The notes beneath the pieces are model-generated. The model searched no databases and was not told where the DNA came from. It saw only the letters and a program-made list of their open reading frames with translations. Below, one piece after another: positions 1 through 10,400 of a stretch of 64,000 bases of DNA (position 1 is the stretch's first letter; each line of letters begins with the position of its first letter). The translations under genes and the position numbers were made by a program. The stretch is from Sabellastarte sp. h YS-2021 (lineage: Eukaryota > Annelida > Polychaeta > Sabellida > Sabellidae), in contig OZ024934.1 in NCBI GenBank assembly GCA_964017235.1, forward strand, positions 84,534,706 through 84,598,705, read 5' to 3'.

Positions 1-125
1 TCCAAAACCCCACTTAAACTTCATCAATCTGGCTCAGATTTTCACAGGAAACTCAGTTCATATCACACATTGATATTGTATTGGCTTGACTTACTCAGGA
101 AACCAATTAAAAATTTCAATTTTCC

Positions 126-150
126 GGGGTTTGGGGCCAGGCTCAGCCCC
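126..150. other. GGGGTTTGGGG run and GGGGC / GCCCC inverted repeat (representative)
   Basis: Two G4 runs separated by TTT (126-136), with GGGGC at 133-137 able to pair with GCCCC at 146-150 across an 8-base loop. This lies directly upstream of the variable C tract in every copy. In poly-C copies the same G runs face a much longer C stretch, so pairing in several registers becomes possible. Confidence 0.6.
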
Positions 151-310
151 CTCTCAAATTAGGAAATATCAGGTATATCCTAATACAACCAATCTGAAGC
201 TCTTCTTTAATTTTGCATATGTTTTAACAATAATTGAGGATATATTAGGCCCATTTGGAGCATTACATCTCTGAAAATAAATTATTTCACCCATATAGTG
301 CTGTAAAAAT

Positions 311-327
311 GGTCAAAAATACATGTA
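311..327 (+). repeat. Internal 17-mer, first copy (representative)
   Basis: GGTCAAAAATACATGTA. It matches 15 of 17 bases of a second site 313 bp downstream in the same monomer. It may be a trace of an old internal duplication or chance in AT-rich DNA. Confidence 0.5.
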
Positions 328-475
328 AATTACACCAAACCAGTACCAAATGTTGGTCTATAATGCTGAAATTTGGCCAGAATATAAGGTGGCACATACT
401 AAATCTGACTGAACCGGTTTTAAAATTACATCTGATATAACAGTATCTATAGTTTGGCAATATTGGCTTTAGCTG

Positions 476-499
476 GCCCCAAATTCGCTTCTGTGGGGC
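476..499. other. Inverted repeat GCCCCA / TGGGGC with 12-base loop (representative)
   Basis: A perfect 6-bp inverted repeat (476-481 with 494-499), present in essentially every monomer. Two flanking G-T pairs could extend it in RNA. The substitutions seen in this interval, CTTCTCTGGGG in units 83, 87 and 93 and CTTCAGTGGGG in unit 14, fall in the loop and leave the arms intact. Whether it folds in vivo is unknown. Confidence 0.6.
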
Positions 500-623
500 T
501 GCATTAAGATATACTTAAATTTGGCAAAGTAAGACAATTTTAAGGCTGAAAACCATATTGTTTGCTAGAGCTGGCGCCACTAAATGAGATTCCACAAGAA
601 TATTCCTTAAGAAATACATAACT

Positions 624-640
624 GGTCCAAAATACACGTA
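624..640 (+). repeat. Internal 17-mer, second copy (representative)
   Basis: GGTCCAAAATACACGTA, related to the site at 311-327. In unit 14 a C-to-T change (TACATGTATTGG) brings the match to 16 of 17. Confidence 0.5.
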
Positions 641-1350
641 TTGGAAGTGCAGGTATCGAGGGGGTGATCATATGGCACATCAGTCCAAAACCCCACTTAA
701 ACTTCATCAATCTGGCTCAGATTTTCACAGGAAACTCAGTTCATATCACACATTGATATTGTATTGTCTTGACTTACTCAGGAAACCAATTAAAAATTTC
801 AATTTTCCGGGGTTTGGGGCCAGGCTCAGCCCCCCTCAAACTAGGAAATATCAGGTATATCCTAATACAACCAATCTGAAGCTCTTCTTTAATTTTGCAT
901 ATGTTTTAACAATAATTGAGGATATATTAGGCCCATTTGGAGCATTACATCTCTGAAAATAAATTATTTCACCCATATAGTGCTGTAAAAATGGTCAAAA
1001 ATACATGTAAATTACACCAAACCAGTACCAAATACTGGTCTATAATGCTGAAATTTGGCCAGAATATAAGGTGGCACATACTAAATCTGACTGAACCGGT
1101 TTTAAAATTACATCTGATATAACAGTACCTATAGTTTGGCAATATTGGCTTCAGCTGGCCCCAAATTCGCTTCTGTGGGGCTGCATTAAGATATACTTAA
1201 ATTTGTCAAAGTAAGACAATTTTAAGGCTGAAAACCATATTGTTTGCTAGAGCTGGCGCCACTAAATGAGATTCCACAACAATATTCCTTAATAAATACA
1301 TAACTGGTCCAAAATACACGTATTGGAAGTGCAGGTATCGAGGGGGTGAT

Positions 1351-2033
1351 CATATGGCACATCAGTCCAAAACCCCACTTAAACTTCATCAATCTGGCTC
1401 AGATTTTCACAGGAAACTCAGTTCATATCACACATTGATATTGTATTGTCTTGACTTACTCAGGAAACCAATTAAAAATTTCAATTTTCCGGGGTTTGGG
1501 GCCAGGCTCAGCCCCCTCTCAAATTAGGAAATATCAGGTATATCCTAATACAACCAATCTGAAGCTCTTCTTTAATTTTGCATATGTTTTAACAATAATT
1601 GAGGATATATTAGGCCCATTTGGAGCATTACATCTCTGAAAATAAATTATTTCACCCATATAGTGCTGTAAAAATGGTCAAAAATACATGTAAATTACAC
1701 CAAACCAGTACCAAATACTGGTCTATAATGCTGAAATTTGGCCAGAATATAAGGTGGCACATACTAAATCTGACTGAACCGGTTTTAAAATTACATCTGA
1801 TATAACAGTACCTATAGTTTGGCAATATTGGCTTCAGCTGGCCCCAAATTCGCTTCTGTGGGGCTGCATTAAGATATACTTAAATTTGGCAAAGTAAGAC
1901 AATTTTAAGGCTGAAAACCATATTGTTTGCTAGAGCTGGCGCCACTAAATGAGATTCCACAACAATATTCCTTAATAAATACATAACTGGTCCAAAATAC
2001 ACGTATTGGAAGTGCAGGTATCGAGGGGGTGAT
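1351..2033 (+). repeat. Reference 683-bp monomer (unit 3) with map of variable sites
   Basis: A typical class A copy used for numbering. Recurring variable offsets are: GG or G at 62-63; G or T at 99 (TTGGCTT or TTGTCTT); C tract at 161; GGAGCA or GGAGGA near 274; A or G at 304 (TTCACCC or TTCGCCC); A or G at 367 (TATTGG or TGTTGG); G or C at 426 (GACTGAACC or GACTCAACC); C or T at 461; G or A at 471 (TTTGGC or TTTAGC); C or T at 485 (CTTCAGC or CTTTAGC); G, A or T at 539; T or C at 571 (CATATTG or CACATTG); C or A at 586; C or G at 613 (CAACAAT or CAAGAAT); T or G at 626 (TAATAAAT or TAAGAAAT). Short palindromes include CATATG, TGATCA, AACCGGTT, GGCGCC and TACATGTA. The copy has stop codons in every frame within a few hundred bases and no recognisable domain. 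Confidence 0.95.
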
Positions 2034-4762
2034 CATATGGCACATCAGTCCAAAACCCCACTTAAACTTCATCAATCTGGCTCAGATTTTCACAGGAAAC
2101 TCAGTTCATATCACACATTGATATTGTATTGTCTTGACTTACTCAGGAAACCAATTAAAAATTTCAATTTTCCGGGGTTTGGGGCCAGGCTCAGCCCCCC
2201 TCAAACTAGGAAATATCAGGTATATCCTAATACAACCAATCTGAAGCTCTTCTTTAATTTTGCATATGTTTTAACAATAATTGAGGATATATTAGGCCCA
2301 TTTGGAGCATTACATCTCTGAAAATAAATTATTTCACCCATATAGTGCTGTAAAAATGGTCAAAAATACATGTAAATTACACCAAACCAGTACCAAATGT
2401 TGGTCTATAATGCTGAAATTTGGCCAGAATATAAGGTGGCACATACTAAATCTGACTGAACCGGTTTTAAAATTACATCTGATATAACAGTATCTATAGT
2501 TTGGCAATATTGGCTTTAGCTGGCCCCAAATTCGCTTCTGTGGGGCTGCATTAAGATATACTTAAATTTGGCAAAGTAAGACAATTTTAAGGCTGAAAAC
2601 CATATTGTTTGCTAGAGCTGGCGCCACTAAATGAGATTCCACAACAATATTCCTTAAGAAATACATAACTGGTCCAAAATACACGTATTGGAAGTGCAGG
2701 TATCGAGGGGGTGATCATATGGCACATCAGTCCAAAACCCCACTTAAACTTCATCAATCTGGCTCAGATTTTCACAGGAAACTCAGTTCATATCACACAT
2801 TGATATTGTATTGGCTTGACTTACTCAGGAAACCAATTAAAAATTTCAATTTTCCGGGGTTTGGGGCCAGGCTCAGCCCCCTCTCAAATTAGGAAATATC
2901 AGGTATATCCTAATACAACCAATCTGAAGCTCTTCTTTAATTTTGCATATGTTTTAACAATAATTGAGGATATATTAGGCCCATTTGGAGCATTACATCT
3001 CTGAAAATAAATTATTTCACCCATATAGTGCTGTAAAAATGGTCAAAAATACATGTAAATTACACCAAACCAGTACCAAATGTTGGTCTATAATGCTGAA
3101 ATTTGGCCAGAATATAAGGTGGCACATACTAAATCTGACTGAACCGGTTTTAAAATTACATCTGATATAACAGTATCTATAGTTTGGCAATATTGGCTTT
3201 AGCTGGCCCCAAATTCGCTTCTGTGGGGCTGCATTAAGATATACTTAAATTTGGCAAAGTAAGACAATTTTAAGGCTGAAAACCATATTGTTTGCTAGAG
3301 CTGGCGCCACTAAATGAGATTCCACAAGAATATTCCTTAAGAAATACATAACTGGTCCAAAATACACGTATTGGAAGTGCAGGTATCGAGGGGGTGATCA
3401 TATGGCACATCAGTCCAAAACCCCACTTAAACTTCATCAATCTGGCTCAGATTTTCACAGGAAACTCAGTTCATATCACACATTGATATTGTATTGTCTT
3501 GACTTACTCAGGAAACCAATTAAAAATTTCAATTTTCCGGGGTTTGGGGCCAGGCTCAGCCCCCCTCAAACTAGGAAATATCAGGTATATCCTAATACAA
3601 CCAATCTGAAGCTCTTCTTTAATTTTGCATATGTTTTAACAATAATTGAGGATATATTAGGCCCATTTGGAGCATTACATCTCTGAAAATAAATTATTTC
3701 ACCCATATAGTGCTGTAAAAATGGTCAAAAATACATGTAAATTACACCAAACCAGTACCAAATACTGGTCTATAATGCTGAAATTTGGCCAGAATATAAG
3801 GTGGCACATACTAAATCTGACTGAACCGGTTTTAAAATTACATCTGATATAACAGTACCTATAGTTTGGCAATATTGGCTTCAGCTGGCCCCAAATTCGC
3901 TTCTGTGGGGCTGCATTAAGATATACTTAAATTTGTCAAAGTAAGACAATTTTAAGGCTGAAAACCATATTGTTTGCTAGAGCTGGCGCCACTAAATGAG
4001 ATTCCACAACAATATTCCTTAATAAATACATAACTGGTCCAAAATACACGTATTGGAAGTGCAGGTATCGAGGGGGTGATCATATGGCACATCAGTCCAA
4101 AACCCCACTTAAACTTCATCAATCTGGCTCAGATTTTCACAGGAAACTCAGTTCATATCACACATTGATATTGTATTGTCTTGACTTACTCAGGAAACCA
4201 ATTAAAAATTTCAATTTTCCGGGGTTTGGGGCCAGGCTCAGCCCCCCTCAAACTAGGAAATATCAAGTATATCCTAATACAACCAATCTGAAGCTCTTCT
4301 TTAATTTTGCATATGTTTTAACAATAATTAAGGATATATTAGGCCCATTTGGAGCATTACATCTCTGAAAATAAATTATTTCACCCATATAGTGCTGTAA
4401 AAATGGTCAAAAATACATGTAAATTACACCAAACCAGTACCAAATATTGGTCTATAATGCTGAAATTTGGCCAGAATATAAGGTGGCACATACTAAATCT
4501 GACTGAACCGGTTTTAAAATTACATCTGATATAACAGTACCTATAGTTTGGCAATATTGGCTTCAGCTGGCCCCAAATTCGCTTCTGTGGGGCTGCATTA
4601 AGATATACTTAAATTTGGCAAAGTAAGACAATTTTAAGGCTGAAAACCATATTGTTTGCTAGAGCTGGCGCCACTAAATGAGATTCCACAACAATATTCC
4701 TTAATAAATACATAACTGGTCCAAAATACACGTATTGGAAGTGCAGGTATCGAGGGGGTGAT

Positions 4763-7700
4763 CATATGGCACATCAGTCCAAAACCCCACTTAAACTTCA
4801 TCAATCTGGCTCAGATTTTCACAGGAAACTCAGTTCATATCACACATTGATATTGTATTGTCTTGACTTACTCAGGAAACCAATTAAAAAGATTCAATTT
4901 TCCGGGGTTTGGGGCCAGGCTTAGCCCCCCTCAACTTAGGAAATAGCAGGTATATCCTAATACAACCAATCTGAAGCTCTTCTTTAATTTTGCATATGTT
5001 TTAACAATAATTGAGGATATATTAGGCCCATTTGGAGCATTACATCTCTGAAAATAAATTATTTCACCCATATAGTGCTGTAAAAATGGTCAAAAATACA
5101 TGTAAATTACACCAAACCAGTACCAAATGTTGGTCTATAATGCTGAAATTTGGCCAGAATATAAGGTGGCACATACTAAATCTGACTGAACCGGTTTTAA
5201 AATTACATCTGATATAACAGTACCTATAGTTTGGCAATATTGGCTTTAGCTGGCCCCAAATTCGCTTCTGTGGGGCTGCATTAAGATATACTTAAATTTG
5301 GCAAAGTAAGACAATTTTAAGGCTGAAAACCATATTGTTTGCTAGAGCTGGCGCCACTAAATGAGATTCCACAACAATATTCCTTAAGAAATACATAACT
5401 GGTCCAAAATACACGTATTGGAAGTGCAGGTATCGAGGGGGTGATCATATGGCACATCAGTCCAAAACCCCACTTAAACTTCATCAATCTGGCTCAGATT
5501 TTCACAGGAAACTCAGTTCATATCACACATTGATATTGTATTGGCTTGACTTACTCAGGAAACCAATTAAAAATTTCAATTTTCCGGGGTTTGGGGCCAG
5601 GCTCAGCCCCCTCTCAAATTAGGAAATATCAGGTATATCCTAATACAACCAATCTGAAGCTCTTCTTTAATTTTGCATATGTTTTAACAATAATTGAGGA
5701 TATATTAGGCCCATTTGGAGCATTACATCTCTGAAAATAAATTATTTCACCCATATAGTGCTGTAAAAATGGTCAAAAATACATGTAAATTACACCAAAC
5801 CAGTACCAAATATTGGTCTATAATGCTGAAATTTGGCCAGAATATAAGGTGGCACATACTAAATCTGACTGAACCGGTTTTAAAATTACATCTGATATAA
5901 CAGTACCTATAGTTTGGCAATATTGGCTTCAGCTGGCCCCAAATTCGCTTCTGTGGGGCTGCATTAAGATATACTTAAATTTGGCAAAGTAAGACAATTT
6001 TAAGGCTGAAAACCATATTGTTTGCTAGAGCTGGCGCCACTAAATGAGATTCCACAACAATATTCCTTAATAAATACATAACTGGTCCAAAATACACGTA
6101 TTGGAAGTGCAGGTATCGAGGGGGTGATCATATGGCACATCAGTCCAAAACCCCACTTAAACTTCATCAATCTGGCTCAGATTTTCACAGGAAACTCAGT
6201 TCATATCACACATTGATATTGTATTGTCTTGACTTACTCAGGAAACCAATTAAAAATTTCAATTTTCCGGGGTTTGGGGCCAGGCTCAGCCCCCCTCAAA
6301 CTAGGAAATATCAGGTATATCCTAATACAACCAATCTGAAGCTCTTCTTTAATTTTGCATATGTTTTAACAATAATTGAGGATATATTAGGCCCATTTGG
6401 AGCATTACATCTCTGAAAATAAATTATTTCACCCATATAGTGCTGTAAAAATGGTCAAAAATACATGTAAATTACACCAAACCAGTACCAAATGTTGGTC
6501 TATAATGCTGAAATTTGGCCAGAATATAAGGTGGCACATACTAAATCTGACTGAACCGGTTTTAAAATTACATCTGATATAACAGTACCTATAGTTTGGC
6601 AATATTGGCTTTAGCTGGCCCCAAATTCGCTTCTGTGGGGCTGCATTAAGATATACTTAAATTTGGCAAAGTAAGACAATTTTAAGGCTGAAAACCATAT
6701 TGTTTGCTAGAGCTGGCGCCACTAAATGAGATTCCACAACAATATTCCTTAAGAAATACATAACTGGTCCAAAATACACGTATTGGAAGTGCAGGTATCG
6801 AGGGGGTGATCATATGGCACATCAGTCCAAAACCCCACTTAAACTTCATCAATCTGGCTCAGATTTTCACAGGAAACTCAGTTCATATCACACATTGATA
6901 TTGTATTGGCTTGACTTACTCAGGAAACCAATTAAAAATTTCAATTTTCCGGGGTTTGGGGCCAGGCTCAGCCCCCTCTCAAATTAGGAAATATCAGGTA
7001 TATCCTAATACAACCAATCTGAAGCTCTTCTTTAATTTTGCATATGTTTTAACAATAATTGAGGATATATTAGGCCCATTTGGAGCATTACATCTCTGAA
7101 AATAAATTATTTCACCCATATAGTGCTGTAAAAATGGTCAAAAATACATGTAAATTACACCAAACCAGTACCAAATATTGGTCTATAATGCTGAAATTTG
7201 GCCAGAATATAAGGTGGCACATACTAAATCTGACTGAACCGGTTTTAAAATTACATCTGATATAACAGTATCTATAGTTTGGCAATATTGGCTTTAGCTG
7301 GCCCCAAATTCGCTTCTGTGGGGCTGCATTAAGATATACTTAAATTTGGCAAAGTAAGACAATTTTAAGGCTGAAAACCATATTGTTTGCTAGAGCTGGC
7401 GCCACTAAATGAGATTCCACAAGAATATTCCTTAAGAAATACATAACTGGTCCAAAATACACGTATTGGAAGTGCAGGTATCGAGGGGGTGATCATATGG
7501 CACATCAGTCCAAAACCCCACTTAAACTTCATCAATCTGGCTCAGATTTTCACAGGAAACTCAGTTCATATCACACATTGATATTGTATTGGCTTGACTT
7601 ACTCAGAAAACCAATTAAAAATTTCAATTTTCCGGGGTTTGGGGCCAGGCTCAGCCCCCTCTCAAATTAGGAAATATCAGGTATATCCTAATACAACCAA

Positions 7701-8859
7701 TCTGAAGCTCTTCTTTAATTTTGCATATGTTTTAACAATAATTGAGGATATATTAGGCCCATTTGGAGGATTACATCTCTGAAAATAAATTATTTCGCCC
7801 ATATAGTGCTGTAAAAATGGTCAAAAATACATGTAAATTACACCAAACCAGTACCAAATATTGGTCTATAATGCTGAAATTTGGCCAGAATATAAGGTGG
7901 CACATACTAAATCTGACTGAACCGGTTTTAAAATTACATCTGATATAACAGTACCTATAGTTTGGCAATATTGGCTTCAGCTGGCCCCAAATTCGCTTCT
8001 GTGGGGCTGCATTAAGATATGCTTAAATTTGGCAAAGTAAGACAATTTTAAGGCTGAAAACCATATTGTTTGCTAGAGCTGGCGCCACTAAATGAGATTC
8101 CACAACAATATTCCTTAATAAATACATAACTGGTCCAAAATACACGTATTGGAAGTGCAGGTATCGAGGGGGTGATCATATGGCACATCAGTCCAAAACC
8201 CCACTTAAACTTCATCAATCTGGCTCAGATTTTCACAGGAAACTCAGTTCATATCACACATTGATATTGTATTGTCTTGACTTACTCAGGAAACCAATTA
8301 AAAAGATTCAATTTTCCGGGGTTTGGGGCCAGGCTTAGCCCCCCTCAACTTAGGAAATAGCAGGTATATCCTAATACAACCAATCTGAAGCTCTTCTTTA
8401 ATTTTGCATATGTTTTAACAATAATTGAGGATATATTAGGCCCATTTGGAGCATTACATCTCTGAAAATAAATTATTTCACCCATATAGTGCTGTAAAAA
8501 TGGTCAAAAATACATGTAAATTACACCAAACCAGTACCAAATGTTGGTCTATAATGCTGAAATTTGGCCAGAATATAAGGTGGCACATACTAAATCTGAC
8601 TGAACCGGTTTTAAAATTACATCTGATATAACAGTACCTATAGTTTGGCAATATTGGCTTTAGCTGGCCCCAAATTCGCTTCTGTGGGGCTGCATTAAGA
8701 TATACTTAAATTTGGCAAAGTAAGACAATTTTAAGGCTGAAAACCATATTGTTTGCTAGAGCTGGCGCCACTAAATGAGATTCCACAACAATATTCCTTA
8801 AGAAATACATAACTGGTCCAAAATACACGTATTGGAAGTGCAGGTATCGAGGGGGTGAT
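4763..8859 (+). repeat. Satellite block, units 8-13 (classes C A B A A C)
   Basis: Units start at 4763, 5446, 6129, 6811, 7494 and 8177. Units 8 and 13 are the only class C copies: AAAAAGATTCAATT replaces AAAAATTTCAATT, and the tract reads TTAG-C6-TCAACTTAGG followed by AAATAGCAGG. That right flank is otherwise found only in poly-C (class D) copies, making class C a plausible precursor of D. Unit 12 has private changes (CTCAGAAAACC and AGATATGCTT), and combines GGAGGA with TTCGCCC. No poly-C copy occurs in this block. Confidence 0.9.
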
Positions 8860-10225
8860 CATATGGCACATCAGTCCAAAACCCCACTTAAACTTCATCA
8901 ATCTGGCTCAGATTTTCACAGGAAACTCAGTTCATATCACACATTGATATTGTATTGGCTTGACTTACTCAGGAAACCAATTAAAAATTTCAATTTTCCG
9001 GGGTTTGGGGCCAGGCTCAGCCCCCTCTCAAATTAGGAAATATCAGGTATATCCTAATACAACCAATCTGAAGCTCTTCTTTAATTTTGCATATGTTTTA
9101 ACAATAATTGAGGATATATTAGGCCCATTTGGAGCATTACATCTCTGAAAATAAATTATTTCGCCCATATAGTGCTGTAAAAATGGTCAAAAATACATGT
9201 AAATTACACCAAACCAGTACCAAATATTGGTCTATAATGCTGAAATTTGGCCAGAATATAAGGTGGCACATACTAAATCTGACTGAACCGGTTTTAAAAT
9301 TACATCTGATATAACAGTACCTATAGTTTGGCAATATTGGCTTCAGCTGGCCCCAAATTCGCTTCAGTGGGGCTGCATTAAGATATACTTAAATTTGACA
9401 AAGTAAGACAATTTTAAGGCTGAAAACCACATTGTTTGCTAGAGCTGGCGCCACTAAATGAGATTCCACAAGAATATTCCTTAATAAATACATAACTGGT
9501 CCAAAATACATGTATTGGAAGTGCAGGTATCGAGGGGGTGATCATATGGCACATCAGTCCAAAACCCCACTTAAACTTCATCAATCTGGCTCAGATTTTC
9601 ACAGGAAACTCAGTTCATATCACACATTGATATTGTATTGGCTTGACTTACTCAGGAAACCAATTAAAAATTTCAATTTTCCGGGGTTTGGGGCCAGGCT
9701 CAGCCCCCTCTCAAATTAGGAAATATCAGGTATATCCTAATACAACCAATCTGAAGCTCTTCTTTAATTTTGCATATGTTTTAACAATAATTGAGGATAT
9801 ATTAGGCCCATTTGGAGCATTACATCTCTGAAAATAAATTATTTCACCCATATCATGCTGTAAAAATGGTCAAAAATACATGTAAATTACACCAAACCAG
9901 TACCAAATATTGGTCTGTAATGCTGAAATTTGGCCAGAATATAAGGTGGCACATACTAAATCTGACTGAACCGGTTTTAAAATTACATCTGATATAACAG
10001 TACCTATAGTTTGGCAATATTGGCTTCAGCTGGCCCCAAATTCGCTTCTGTGGGGCTGCATTAAGATATACTTAAATTTGGCAAAGTAAGACAATTTTAA
10101 GGCTGAAAACCATATTGTTTGCTAGAGCTGGCGCCACTAAATGAGATTCCCCAACAATATTCCTTAATAAATACATAACTGGTCCAAAATACACGTATTG
10201 GAAGTGCAGGTATCGAGGGGGTGAT
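8860..10225 (+). repeat. Satellite block, units 14-15, precursor pair of the 8-mer repeat
   Basis: Units start at 8860 and 9543. Unit 14 carries TTCGCCC, GACAAAG, CACATTG and CAAGAAT, plus private GCTTCAGTGGGG and TACATGTATTGG. Unit 15 carries CATATCATGCTG, GGTCTGTAATG and GATTCCCCAACAAT. The same ordered pair of variants recurs as units 18-19 and 26-27, each time directly before a class D unit. Confidence 0.88.
9357..9373 (+). other. CENP-B-box-like 17-mer, best match (unit 14)
   Basis: ATTCGCTTCAGTGGGGC. Against the essential pattern nTTCGnnnnAnnCGGGn, it matches 8 of 9 fixed bases, the exception being G for the C of CGGG. Other monomers have T instead of A and match 7 of 9, for example at 483-499. 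The similarity may be accidental. Confidence 0.3.
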
Positions 10226-10384
10226 CATATGGCACATCAGTCCAAAACCCCACTTAAACTTCATCAATCTGGCTCAGATTTTCACAGAAACTCAGTTCAT
10301 ATCACACATTGATATTGTATTGGCTTGACTTACTCAGGAAACCAATTAAAAATTTCAATTTTCCGGGGTTTGGGGCCAGGCTTA

Positions 10385-10400
10385 CCCCCCCCCCCCCCCC
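10385..10400 (+). repeat. Poly-C tract, C16 (unit 16)
   Basis: First pure C run met from the left. It is preceded by GCTTA and followed by AACTTAGGAAATAGCAGG. Confidence 0.95.

Larger units (their letters stand above)
1..4762 (+). repeat. Satellite block, units 1-7 (classes A B A B A B B)
   Basis: Units start at 1 (missing its first 15 bases), 669, 1351, 2034, 2716, 3399 and 4081. This block alternates 683-bp class A and 682-bp class B copies; class B reads GCTCAG-C6-TCAAACTAGG. Units 1 and 5 share TGTTGG, GTATCTAT, CTTTAGC and TAAGAAAT. Units 2 and 6 share the otherwise rare GTCAAAG and AATACTGG. The offset is 2,730 bp in both cases, which suggests a 4-monomer repeat that later diverged at units 3/7 and 4/8. 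Unit 7 has private changes ATCAAGTAT and AATTAAGG. Class B is absent beyond unit 10. Confidence 0.9.

Noticed and set aside
126..136. GGGGTTTGGGG as ciliate-type telomere sequence
   Set aside because: Only two G runs occur per monomer and they are not tandemly repeated; the match is too short.
276..281. AATAAA as a polyadenylation signal
   Set aside because: A six-base AT-rich motif is expected by chance at this composition, and no transcription unit is visible.
255..440. 61-codon reading frame repeated in every monomer (begins MEHYISENKLF)
   Set aside because: It starts at TTG, has no recognisable domain, and recurs only because the monomer recurs. Differences between copies are scattered without a synonymous bias that I can see.
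461..660. Possible RNA polymerase III A box (TGGCTTCAGCTGG) and B box (GGTATCGAGG), suggesting a SINE or tRNA origin
   Set aside because: The A box has one extra base, the B box does not fit the consensus, and they are about 180 bp apart, too far for a tRNA-derived promoter.
672..956. 94-codon ATG-started frame in class B monomers (begins MAHQSKTPLK)
   Set aside because: It is open only where the class B tract is one base shorter; most monomers break it. It resembles no known protein.
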